DNA of 14,962 nt, from positions 1 to 14,962 of the forward strand of contig JAGHTR010000124.1 in NCBI GenBank assembly GCA_018065205.1, read 5' to 3'. A program made the translations under genes and the position numbers. Every line of letters begins with the position of its first letter. Position 1 is the stretch's first letter. Shown in pieces: positions 1 to 7,417 of the stretch. Origin of the DNA: Candidatus Colicola caccequi (GTDB lineage: Bacteria > Bacteroidota > Bacteroidia > Bacteroidales > Paludibacteraceae). Under the pieces are notes generated by a model. That model was given only the letters and a program-made list of their open reading frames with translations, did not search any database and was not told the origin of the DNA.

Positions 1-1211
1 GCAATCACGGTGTTGTCGCCGCATTTGTGGCAAACTTTCTGACGAGCGCAAGCAAAGATAGCTTCGTTATCGCAGGCGATACGTACCATCGGTGCACCCA
101 ACTCATTGCTCCATAAGGCGCGGTTGTCGGCACGCAGTGTGTTGAGCTTCTGATAGAGTTCGGTCTTCTTGCCGTTATTCAGCATCAGCGTATCAATCAT
201 GTCTTTCTCAAAGAACTCCAAACGGTGGTTATTGCCACTGGGTTGACCCGTATAAATCAAAGGCATACCGGGCACCACATACGTGAAGGCAGTAAATAAA
301 TCTGCAGCATCACCCATACGTTCGTATTCGGTACCGTTCCAACTGTTCTCATCATGGTTGCTGGTGAAGTTCATACGGATAGCCTCGGGACGGATGGTGG
401 TATCGCATTGTGCGAAATAGTTCCACAAAGCCTCTACACCTTGCTTACCTTGAGCCACATCGTTCATCAGGTGGTGCAGCGTCCAACCATAATACATATC
501 AAAAGCGGTTTCGGTCAGTTCCTGAGCCTTGTCTTCGTTCTCGGCAAGCGTGAACATAGCAGGATGCTCCGCTTTAAGTTCACCCATGGCATCGTTCCAG
601 AAATCGGTGGGGACTTCGCCCGCTACATCGCAGCGGAAGCCATCTATACCTACACTGTCTAACCAGAAACGCATGGCTTGCTTCATGGCAGCACGCATAT
701 CGGCATTCTCATAGTTAAGTTTAGAGATGTCGGTCCAGTCGTATTGCACCATCAGGTTACCTAAACTGTCGCGATAGTGCCAGCCATCGTTTTGAGTCCA
801 TGCATGGTCCGGAGCGGTATGATTGGCTACCCAGTCCAAGATAACCTTAAAACCTAATTCGTGAGCCGTATTCAGGAAATGCTTGAAGTCTTCCATTGTA
901 CCAAACTCAGGGTTGATAGCGCAGTAATCGCTGATAGAGTAGTAACTGCCTAACGTGCCTTTACGAGTAATCATACCAATCGGCTGGCATGGCATAATCC
1001 AAAGGATATCAATGCCGTTCTCTTTCATGTCTGGCAGCACTTGCTCGGCTGCAGCAAAAGTGCCTTCCGGAGTTAATTGGCGAGTGTTAAGTTCATAAAT
1101 AGTAGCGTCATAAGCCCAGCAGGTATGACGCAGTTCATGACAGCATTGCTGCTTCTTGCAGCATGCGGTAAGGGCCAACAGACCCAGTGCAAAAATAAGA
1201 GTTTTTTTCAT
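1..1211 (-). CDS. GH13 alpha-amylase family lipoprotein (3' end cut by window edge)
   Basis: Hydrolyses alpha-1,4-glucan links, probably at the cell envelope. The first 403 residues are present; the C-terminal end lies beyond the left edge. A lipoprotein signal is clear: MKK, a hydrophobic stretch, then lipobox LTAC with Cys17. The (beta/alpha)8 barrel carries all conserved GH13 regions: region I DWVANH at 126-131, region II GFRCD with nucleophile Asp195, acid/base Glu224 in LAENED, and Asp287 in TSNHDEN. LEFFEKD near 331-337 is typical of a Bacteroidales amylase subgroup. The start follows the upstream amylase stop by 20 bases, so the two are co-transcribed. Odd: many cysteines, with CC at 17-18 and 23-24, Cys31, and a CxxC (CHKC, 394-397) in the C-terminal beta domain. 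Exact substrate preference (amylase, maltogenic or branching-link specific) cannot be told from sequence. Confidence 0.93.
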   Translation of the reverse strand, partial: MKKTLIFALGLLALTACCKKQQCCHELRHTCWAYDATIYELNTRQLTPEGTFAAAEQVLPDMKENGIDILWIMPCQPIGMITRKGTLGSYYSISDYCAINPEFGTMEDFKHFLNTAHELGFKVILDWVANHTAPDHAWTQNDGWHYRDSLGNLMVQYDWTDISKLNYENADMRAAMKQAMRFWLDSVGIDGFRCDVAGEVPTDFWNDAMGELKAEHPAMFTLAENEDKAQELTETAFDMYYGWTLHHLMNDVAQGKQGVEALWNYFAQCDTTIRPEAIRMNFTSNHDENSWNGTEYERMGDAADLFTAFTYVVPGMPLIYTGQPSGNNHRLEFFEKDMIDTLMLNNGKKTELYQKLNTLRADNRALWSNELGAPMVRIACDNEAIFACARQKVCHKCGDNTVI

Positions 1212-1231
1212 AATGTTACATTTGGGTTATT

Positions 1232-3247
1232 TTATTCGTACCAAACTTCAATTTCACTTTGTTGGTCGCGTATAATCTTAACTCGTACGTGCTCATTCAT
1301 ATAGATGCGCTCGTACTCTAATGTGTTCTCGTCTGCGTAGATAGGCAGGAAATCGCCATACATGAGTGCCATGGATTGACGGCGCAAGTCAATGAGTTGC
1401 TCTACTTTTTTACGGAACGTCTGCTCATTATCGTTCAGTCCGTCAAAGCGCATCAGATGGCGGTTATCAGGATCTCCTGCTCCAATCTCGGCATACTCAT
1501 CACCCTGATAGATACAAGGTACACCGGGAATAGTCAGATTAAGCACTTCCAACTGGATGGCACGTGTATAAGCCAAGTCCGATGCAGGCGTAACATTGCG
1601 CGTCCAGCCTGCCTCTTTGGGGTCTTCGTCAAAACGCACCGCGCCGTCCGCCAAACTGGCGAAACGAGCCTGGTCGTGGTTGCCGCTGATATTACCCATT
1701 GTATGGTGAGCGCCATAGGTGGATAAGGATTGCAGGATGACGTCTTGAATAGAGGCTAACGAACCATCTCCGGCAAAAGCATGGATGGCTGTGAAATAGA
1801 CATTAAAGTCGAACTGCGCATTCAACATGCCGGACTTGACGTAGGTGTTAATCAGTTCGGGTGAACCGTACGTCTCACCAATCATCCATAGATGTCGATT
1901 CGGGAAGCGTGTTACCATCTTATGAGTCAGCATACGCCAATATCCCTCAGGGATATGTTTGCATGCATCATGGCGGAAACCGTCTAAATCGTAGTTGGCA
2001 AGCCAGTATAAAGCACTGTCGGTCAATGCCTCACATACTTCCTTGCGCTCTAAGTCTAACGTAGGAATATGCACATCAAACCAGGTCGTGAGACGAGCCT
2101 CGTCCCATAACTCAAAGTTACGACGGCCGTCCGGCAGAATCGAATCGGTATGCCAGTCAGGATGAATCTGATAAGTGGGCGCATCTATATGCATGTGATT
2201 AGCCACATAATCCAATACGACATTGATATTATGTTGATGGGCAGTAGCCAGTAATTCTTTCAACTCAGCATCCGTACCAAAACGTTGCTCCAGCACCGTG
2301 GTATAAAGTGGCCAGTAGCCATGGTAGCCCGAGAACTTAGTATAGGTCATGGATGGGTCATATTTATTGCCGTTCTTGAACGGATACTTGCCCCAAGCAT
2401 CCCAAGGATTTTGCGTAATAGGACTAATCCACAACGTCGTAATGCCTAAACTATCGAAGAACCCTTCTTCAATCTTATTCGTAATACCTTTGAAATCACC
2501 GCCTTGATAATCCACTACATCCAGCACTTCGGGCGAGTTGATCTTCCAATCATTCGTGGTATTGCCATTGTTAAACCGGTCAATCAGAATGGAGTATAGC
2601 ACTTGCGCTTGGTCATCGTGACGCGTCAGCATAGTAGCGTCTTGGATAGGCCGACCATCCTGCATGGGAATAAGTACATCGTTATAGATAACATCGTTGG
2701 TCTCAGCATAGACCCGAATAAAGGAACGACCTTTCTCGTTCTTCAAAGCGCGTATATCTAATTGAAAAACCGTATCTCCTGCTTGAAAAGCCAAATTGGC
2801 TCCGGCTAACCAGTCATTCTGGTAATAAGCACTTACGTGCAAAGGATTAGTCACCCATTGACCATGCTCCTGAATACCCAAACGAATAGTGGTGTCATTC
2901 ACGGCAATCGTGCGTAAACCGGGCTTGAAACTCTTACGAGGTACAACGCATAAATCGCAGTAGAAAGCACTATCTACATATACCGACAAGTTGCCCAACT
3001 GATTATCCCCATACAGGTCTAATTCGCCTTGCGCAAACGCAGATATCCGATAATGGTCATCCGTCACAATGCGGATATGCTCGTTAAAAGTGAGTTCAGG
3101 CAGGTAATCCGTCAAATAAACATGCATACCATCCCCCGTATAGTGGATAGGCATAATGGGATTAACTACAGTCAATTCGCAGGAAGATTGGCGTCTGCAC
3201 CCCAGTAAAAGAGAGGCTGCAACCAGGAGAAACAAAATGCGCTTCAT
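1232..3247 (-). CDS. GH13 alpha-amylase family lipoprotein with N-terminal beta domain
   Basis: A 671-residue secreted glucan hydrolase. The chosen start gives a textbook lipoprotein signal, MKRILFLLVAASLLLGC with lipobox Cys17; an in-frame start 29 codons upstream would lie over the promoter. Residues about 20-205 form an all-beta N-terminal region of the kind that carries CBM-like sandwiches in GH13 enzymes. The barrel runs from about 215: LYSILIDRF, region I DYVANH (346-351), nucleophile Asp427 in DGFRHDAC, acid/base Glu458 in MIGETY, Asp525 in SGNHDQ, and QGDEYAEIG at 581-589. The C-terminal domain is short. It is the first gene of the pair, with its own promoter. Family membership is firm. 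A role in extracellular starch, glycogen or pullulan breakdown similar to SusG is inferred; no SusC/SusD genes are visible in the window. Confidence 0.95.
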   Translation of the reverse strand: MKRILFLLVAASLLLGCRRQSSCELTVVNPIMPIHYTGDGMHVYLTDYLPELTFNEHIRIVTDDHYRISAFAQGELDLYGDNQLGNLSVYVDSAFYCDLCVVPRKSFKPGLRTIAVNDTTIRLGIQEHGQWVTNPLHVSAYYQNDWLAGANLAFQAGDTVFQLDIRALKNEKGRSFIRVYAETNDVIYNDVLIPMQDGRPIQDATMLTRHDDQAQVLYSILIDRFNNGNTTNDWKINSPEVLDVVDYQGGDFKGITNKIEEGFFDSLGITTLWISPITQNPWDAWGKYPFKNGNKYDPSMTYTKFSGYHGYWPLYTTVLEQRFGTDAELKELLATAHQHNINVVLDYVANHMHIDAPTYQIHPDWHTDSILPDGRRNFELWDEARLTTWFDVHIPTLDLERKEVCEALTDSALYWLANYDLDGFRHDACKHIPEGYWRMLTHKMVTRFPNRHLWMIGETYGSPELINTYVKSGMLNAQFDFNVYFTAIHAFAGDGSLASIQDVILQSLSTYGAHHTMGNISGNHDQARFASLADGAVRFDEDPKEAGWTRNVTPASDLAYTRAIQLEVLNLTIPGVPCIYQGDEYAEIGAGDPDNRHLMRFDGLNDNEQTFRKKVEQLIDLRRQSMALMYGDFLPIYADENTLEYERIYMNEHVRVKIIRDQQSEIEVWYE

Positions 3248-3280
3248 GTGTTGTGTTAAAAAAAATGTTGATTTTGCCTG

Positions 3281-3312
3281 CAAAATTACAAAAAAATATG
3301 GAAATATCAAAA
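3281..3312 (-). promoter_or_regulatory. Bacteroidota-type promoter for the amylase operon
   Basis: On the minus strand the -7 box TAATTTTG (3281-3288) matches TAnnTTTG, and the -33 box TTTG lies 19 bases upstream (within 3308-3312). The start codon at 3247 leaves a leader of roughly 25-30 bases. No function tested; consensus match only. Confidence 0.7.
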
Positions 3313-3320
3313 TTTTTTTG

Positions 3321-3328
3321 TATCTTTG
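3321..3328 (+). promoter_or_regulatory. Putative -7 box of the peptidase/PqqD/kinase cassette
   Basis: TATCTTTG matches the TAnnTTTG consensus 30 bases before the ATG at 3358, preceded by the T-rich stretch usual for these promoters. The -33 position (about 3298-3301) reads ATGG, a poor match to TTTG, so the promoter may be weak or regulated. It faces away from the amylase promoter; the two -7 boxes are only about 30 bases apart and their upstream parts overlap. Confidence 0.6.
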
Positions 3329-3357
3329 CAACAAATTTTAGAAAAAAGTGTTTTATT

Positions 3358-3789
3358 ATGCCCCATTTAGTAGATAATACGGTGCTTATTCCTGAGATGG
3401 TTCGCCTATTGCACGAGGGTAAAAGTGTTACTTTTACACCGACGGGAGTCAGCATGCGTCCGTTTATCGAAGGCGGGCAAGATAGCGTTCTTCTCTCTAC
3501 CGCAGAAACACTTAGGGTAGGGGATATTGTGCTGGCGCAAATAACTCCGGACCATTATGTCCTGCATCGCCTGATTGCTTTGCAAGGCGACCAAGTTACG
3601 CTGATGGGTGATGGCAACATAGTTGGTCAAGAGCACTGCCTGCGCAGCGATGTATTGGCTAAGGTGCAGCAAATCACCTCGCCCAAGGGGCATCGTAAGC
3701 CGATTACTCGGGGACGACTATGGCTGGCACTATTGCCAATAAGACGGATATTACTAAAGGTGTATAGGCATACACCCAGATTATTATAA
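3358..3789 (+). CDS. S24/S26 family signal-peptidase-like protein
   Basis: 143 residues with the core of the S26 signal peptidase fold. Box B is TPTGVSMRPF with the likely nucleophile Ser32, followed by box C-like LRVGDIVLAQ (52-61). Box D, YVLHRLIAL (67-75), has His70 where bacterial type I peptidases have the general-base Lys, as in the Ser/His type of archaeal and ER enzymes. Box E-like MGDGN is at 83-87. No N-terminal membrane anchor is seen; there is only a basic, hydrophobic C-terminal tail (about 123-143). The in-frame ATG at 3253 lies upstream of the promoter and was rejected. The stop is one base from the next gene, so it forms an operon with the PqqD-like and HprK-like genes. A leader peptidase or transcription-factor-like S24 role for a modified peptide is inferred from context, not shown. 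Confidence 0.85.
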   Translation: MPHLVDNTVLIPEMVRLLHEGKSVTFTPTGVSMRPFIEGGQDSVLLSTAETLRVGDIVLAQITPDHYVLHRLIALQGDQVTLMGDGNIVGQEHCLRSDVLAKVQQITSPKGHRKPITRGRLWLALLPIRRILLKVYRHTPRLL

Positions 3790-3790
3790 T

Positions 3791-4060
3791 ATGAAGATTA
3801 AACAAGGATTCAAATTACGTCCCTTAGGAAATGAGTTTATCTTGGTGGGCGAAGGATTGGAGCAGATTAACTTCAATCGCATGATTACCATGAATGAGAC
3901 GGCTGCTTATCTATGGCAGCGTGTGATGGATGGTCAGGACTTTGATGCCCAACAATTAGCGAATTACCTGACTGAGGAGTACGAAGTAACGCCCGAACAG
4001 GCTCTTACGGATTCACAAGCAACGATTGATTCATGGTTGAAAGCAGAAATTATAATGTAG
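3791..4060 (+). CDS. PqqD-like RRE-fold protein
   Basis: 89 residues with the PqqD-family pattern: a short beta N-terminus (FKLRPLGNEFILV, 7-19), the signature NETAAYLWQ (35-43), then helices with LANYLTEEYEV (57-67) and a final helix after TDSQATIDSWL. PqqD and related RiPP recognition elements bind the leader of a precursor peptide and present it to a modifying enzyme; in lasso-peptide clusters the equivalent is the B1 protein. Here it sits between a signal-peptidase-like gene (one base upstream) and a P-loop kinase-like gene that overlaps its end by 28 bases, a layout implying translational coupling. No radical SAM, B2 protease or asparagine-synthetase-like lasso cyclase is in view. The family call is strong; the partner peptide is unknown. 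Confidence 0.87.
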   Translation: MKIKQGFKLRPLGNEFILVGEGLEQINFNRMITMNETAAYLWQRVMDGQDFDAQQLANYLTEEYEVTPEQALTDSQATIDSWLKAEIIM

Positions 4061-4908
4061 CCGGATTGGGTTTCTCTATTGAAGGTGAAACGGATGTGCT
4101 GGAGTTACTTACTAACTACAATCCTTTTCGCGTAGAACAACCTATCGAACCGATGCTCTTTCGCTTAGTTCTCGGCGAAGTGGAGCAAGATTCCACCATG
4201 GAGCATGTCTTTACCGACACGTCCGATGACGATATGCCCCGCATAGAGGTGTATCATGTTGAGCAGGATTGGCAGATTCAAATCGCTATGTTCAAGTCCT
4301 CTCCTATCTGCGCCACTATGCGTGTTAGTGCGGACTTTAGCCAAGTGCGACTGCAGGCTGACCCTAATGCAATCAAGTTCGCTATTGATAATGCTGCGAT
4401 GCTCATCTATGCCTTTAGCGCAGCAGATAAAGGGGTGTTGGAGATGCACGCCTCTGTTACCGTGAAGGACGGCAAGGGATTCCTTTTCTTAGGCAGGTCC
4501 GGTACCGGCAAATCTACTCACTCGCGCTTGTGGTTGGAGACATTCAAGGATGCTTGGTTGCTCAATGACGATAATCCTGTTGTGCGTCTATTGCCCAACA
4601 ACGAAGTGCGTGTTTATGGTTCGCCATGGAGCGGCAAAACGCCATGTTATATCAATCGGGAAGTGCCGGTAGGAGGTATTGTTAAACTGACTCAAGCTCC
4701 GGCTAATGCCATCCATGCTTTACCTTTGCCCGAAGCGTATGCGTATATGTTAGCATCTTCCAGTGGACTGAAGATATTGCCTTCCATGATGGATGCTCTC
4801 TACAATACGATTGCATCGGTTATTCAGATCATCCCGGTGCAAGGCTTGGAGTGTCTGCCGGATAAAGAGGCTGCACTACTATGCGAAAGCACTGTTAATA
4901 ACAAATAA
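4033..4908 (+). CDS. HPr kinase/PEPCK-like P-loop protein
   Basis: 291 residues. The N-terminal half (1-135) is a beta-rich domain without a recognised motif. The C-terminal half has a Walker A loop GRSGTGKST (154-162), then LLNDDNP (176-182) like the acidic Asp-Asp site of HPr kinase, and GSPWSGKTP after it. HPr-kinase-like proteins beside PqqD-like genes are known in some lasso-peptide clusters, where they phosphorylate the peptide. By analogy this protein may modify a substrate bound by the preceding protein; that is inference. The ATG lies 28 bases inside the previous gene, and no nearer in-frame start would keep the conserved YNVAGLGFSI beginning. It is the last gene of the cassette, ending at a terminator. 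True HPr kinase is unlikely because the family's usual length and N-terminal domain differ. Confidence 0.82.
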   Translation: MVESRNYNVAGLGFSIEGETDVLELLTNYNPFRVEQPIEPMLFRLVLGEVEQDSTMEHVFTDTSDDDMPRIEVYHVEQDWQIQIAMFKSSPICATMRVSADFSQVRLQADPNAIKFAIDNAAMLIYAFSAADKGVLEMHASVTVKDGKGFLFLGRSGTGKSTHSRLWLETFKDAWLLNDDNPVVRLLPNNEVRVYGSPWSGKTPCYINREVPVGGIVKLTQAPANAIHALPLPEAYAYMLASSSGLKILPSMMDALYNTIASVIQIIPVQGLECLPDKEAALLCESTVNNK

Positions 4909-4932
4909 GGCTGTCAACCGACAGCCTTTTTT
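4907..4932. terminator. Intrinsic terminator between convergent genes
   Basis: A 9-bp perfect stem (AAGGCTGTC at 4907-4915 with GACAGCCTT at 4920-4928), a four-base loop AACC, and a T run to 4932. It begins at the stop of the HprK-like gene. The minus-strand gene mtaB ends at 4931, so the same stem may also end that transcript, although the T run on that side is weaker (TTATTTG). Confidence 0.9.
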
Positions 4933-6106
4933 ATATCGTGATACGCTCAAATGTATTCACTTTTTGTTTGTCGTACGGACCACCCACTTTGATGTAGTTC
5001 TCGGTGAATCCGTACATAGTACCGTGATCGTTCTTGCTCTCCCATAACACCAACCCCGATTGACCCTTATGCGCCTGATAGAATGCTGCTAATTTGTCTG
5101 CACTAATGGCATGCAGCACCTTGCTGCGCCGTTCGCGCTCTTGTTGCGGAACAACATATAAATCCATCTCTAACATACGTGTATTAGCGCGTTCCGAGTA
5201 CGTAAAGACGTGCAACTGACTAACCGGTAACTGCCGGATAAAAGCAACATAGTCATTAAACCGTTCTTCGGTCTCGCCACGCACTCCTACCATGCAATCT
5301 ACACCAATGAAAGCATGCGGCATTACGCGTTTGATATGCTCAATGCGTTCTGCAAAGAGTTCGCGGGTATAATGACGATGCATAATCTGCAGCACCTCGT
5401 TATTGCCACTCTGCAAAGGGATGTGGAAATGCGGAGCAAAGTGTTTACTTTGCGCTACAAAATCAATAATCTCGTCGGTCAATAGATTAGGTTCGCAACT
5501 GGATATACGGATGCGATAATTCTGTTCTACATCAGGTATGGTATCTAAGGCGCGAATGAGGTCGATGAAACGCTCATTGGTGCTGCGACCAAAGTCACCT
5601 ATGTTAACGCCGGTTAAGATAATCTCCTTGGCTCCGTCATGCAATGCCTGCCGGGCTTCGCGCACGATATCGCGTATATAAGGATTGCGCGAGCGTCCGC
5701 GTGCGAAAGGAATAGTGCAGTAGGTGCAGAAATAATTGCAGCCGTCTTGCACTTTTAAGAAACACCGTGTGCGGTCTTCACGCGAATAAGCACCTTGAAA
5801 GATATCGTGGCGTTTCAGTATTACATGATCCACTTCCGCCATGTCGGCTATCTCTTGTGGCTTAAGTTGCGCGTAACATCCGGTTACAATCACCCGTGCT
5901 TGCGGATTCTCACGCTTGATGCGATGAATAGCCTGCCGGTCCTTATGGTCCGCCGTATCGGTTACCGTACAGGTGTTGACAATAACAACATCTGCCGTCT
6001 CGCCTGCTTTGCAGCGGCTATGACCTCGGTCTATCAAAACTTTGCCGAGGGCTGAGCTCTCGGCAAAGTTAAGTTTACATCCTAATGTGACAATCTTAAA
6101 TCGCAT
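4931..6106 (-). CDS. mtaB: tRNA t6A37 methylthiotransferase MtaB
   Basis: Radical SAM methylthiotransferase that turns t6A into ms2t6A at position 37 of ANN-decoding tRNAs. The N-terminal UPF0004 domain has the three cluster cysteines Cys10 (LGCKLN), Cys46 (NTCTV) and Cys77 (TGCYA). The radical SAM motif CNYFCTYC gives Cys123, 127 and 130, followed by IPFARGRSR; ILTGVNIGDFG and PHFHIPLQSG complete the core. GVDCMVGVRGETEE and LHVFTYSERANT distinguish it from MiaB and RimO. At 391 residues it is shorter than most MtaB proteins (about 430-450). The linker between the two Fe-S domains (about 97-115) and the C-terminal TRAM-like part both look reduced. It starts three bases after the trpB2 stop and is the last gene of the mmd operon. 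Confidence 0.95.
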   Translation of the reverse strand: MRFKIVTLGCKLNFAESSALGKVLIDRGHSRCKAGETADVVIVNTCTVTDTADHKDRQAIHRIKRENPQARVIVTGCYAQLKPQEIADMAEVDHVILKRHDIFQGAYSREDRTRCFLKVQDGCNYFCTYCTIPFARGRSRNPYIRDIVREARQALHDGAKEIILTGVNIGDFGRSTNERFIDLIRALDTIPDVEQNYRIRISSCEPNLLTDEIIDFVAQSKHFAPHFHIPLQSGNNEVLQIMHRHYTRELFAERIEHIKRVMPHAFIGVDCMVGVRGETEERFNDYVAFIRQLPVSQLHVFTYSERANTRMLEMDLYVVPQQERERRSKVLHAISADKLAAFYQAHKGQSGLVLWESKNDHGTMYGFTENYIKVGGPYDKQKVNTFERITI

Positions 6107-6109
6107 AGT

Positions 6110-7414
6110 TTACTGCTTCAACTCGCCTGCAAAGTATCGATCATATGAAGCCATATCAATCAGTCCGTGTCCGGATAAGCAGAAGAGAATAGTGCGCTCA
6201 ACACCTTCTTCTTTAGCACGCAAAGCCTCTTGGATAGCAGCATAAATAGCGTGGGTGGATTCCGGTGCAGGAATGATACCTTCCACTTGTGAGAACAATA
6301 TACCTGCCTTGAACGAATCCAATTGGTTCACATCTACAGCCTCCATCAGATGGTCCTTAAGCAATTGACTAACAACGGCTCCTGCACCATGGTAACGTAA
6401 GCCTCCGGCATGAATAGCGGCCGGCTCAAAATCGTGCCCTAATGTGTACATCGGAATGAGTGGCGTAAAGCCTTCGGTATCTCCGAAGTCGTACTCAAAA
6501 CGTCCCTTAGTAAGTTTAGGACAAGCTTCCGGTTCGGCTGCCACAAAGCGTGTCTTCTTGCCGTTGCATAAGTTATCCCTCATAAAGGGGAAGGCTATAC
6601 CGGAGAAATTACTTCCTCCGCCAAAGCATCCAATGACTACATCGGGATAATCTCCGGCTATCTCCATCTGTTTGCGAGCTTCTTCGCCAATGATGGTTTG
6701 ATGCATACATACATGGTTCATAGTGGAACCTATTCCGTATCGTGTATCAGGCTGGTTAAGAGCCAATTCAACCGCTTCCGAAATAGCCATACCTAAACTG
6801 CCCGGCGTGTTGGGAAAACGTTCCCTTAATTCGCGACCAACCTCAGTGGCTGGTGAGGGCGAAGGAATGACGTCTGCACCGTAAGTGCGCATAACCGATT
6901 TGCGGTAAGGCTTTTGCTCGTAACTGGAGTTAACCATAAAAACAGTCAAATCCAATCCGAAGTGTTTGCACGCAATACTGAGGGCCGAGCCCCATTGTCC
7001 GGCACCCGTTTCGGTCGTCATGTGACGAATACCTTGCTGCTTACAATAGTAAGCCTGCGGAATAGCCGAGTTGAGTTTATGCGAACCTACCGGAGAAATA
7101 CTCTCGTTCTTGAAGTATATCTTAGCCGGAGTATCTAATGCTTTCTCTAAACCACTTGCCCTAACCAATGGAGTAGGTCTCCAGATACGATAGAGGTCAC
7201 GTACTTCGTCAGGAATATCGATGAACCGCTCGGTTGTTAATTCCTGCCAAGCCGACTGCTCCGAGAATAGCGGAGTTAAATCCTCTGCGGTAATCGGTTT
7301 ACGAGTCTTGGGATCAAGCATAGGTTGAGGTGGCTGAGGCATGTCTGCTACAATGTTATACCATTGAGTAGGCATGTCTCGTTCCTCAAGTACTATTTTC
7401 TTTGTTACTTTCAT
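6110..7414 (-). CDS. trpB: Tryptophan synthase beta chain, TrpB2 type
   Basis: A PLP enzyme of 434 residues, the length of the stand-alone TrpB2 class (canonical TrpB is about 395). The PLP lysine is Lys113 in SPVGSHKLNSA; ETGAGQWG (135-142) lines the substrate site and GGGSN (265-269) holds the phosphate. The long N-terminus with PQPPQPMLDP and the segment RPTPLVRASGLE (79-90) are typical of TrpB2. TrpB2 proteins can condense indole with serine but usually do not pair with TrpA; no trpA or other trp gene is nearby. The gene lies three bases after mmdB and three before mtaB, so it is probably made with the decarboxylase genes. Whether it salvages indole or acts as a serine deaminase cannot be told. 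Confidence 0.95.
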   Translation of the reverse strand: MKVTKKIVLEERDMPTQWYNIVADMPQPPQPMLDPKTRKPITAEDLTPLFSEQSAWQELTTERFIDIPDEVRDLYRIWRPTPLVRASGLEKALDTPAKIYFKNESISPVGSHKLNSAIPQAYYCKQQGIRHMTTETGAGQWGSALSIACKHFGLDLTVFMVNSSYEQKPYRKSVMRTYGADVIPSPSPATEVGRELRERFPNTPGSLGMAISEAVELALNQPDTRYGIGSTMNHVCMHQTIIGEEARKQMEIAGDYPDVVIGCFGGGSNFSGIAFPFMRDNLCNGKKTRFVAAEPEACPKLTKGRFEYDFGDTEGFTPLIPMYTLGHDFEPAAIHAGGLRYHGAGAVVSQLLKDHLMEAVDVNQLDSFKAGILFSQVEGIIPAPESTHAIYAAIQEALRAKEEGVERTILFCLSGHGLIDMASYDRYFAGELKQ

Positions 7415-7417
7415 GTG

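Noticed and set aside
3248..3334. In-frame N-terminal extension of the upstream amylase to an ATG at 3334
   Set aside because: It would cover the promoter and bury the lipoprotein signal peptide 29 residues inside the protein.
3253..3357. In-frame N-terminal extension of the signal-peptidase-like protein
   Set aside because: It lies upstream of and across the -7 box at 3321-3328; the ATG at 3358 fits the promoter and the family length.
6110..7414. Canonical tryptophan biosynthesis operon
   Set aside because: Only a TrpB2-type beta chain is present; no trpA or other trp genes flank it.
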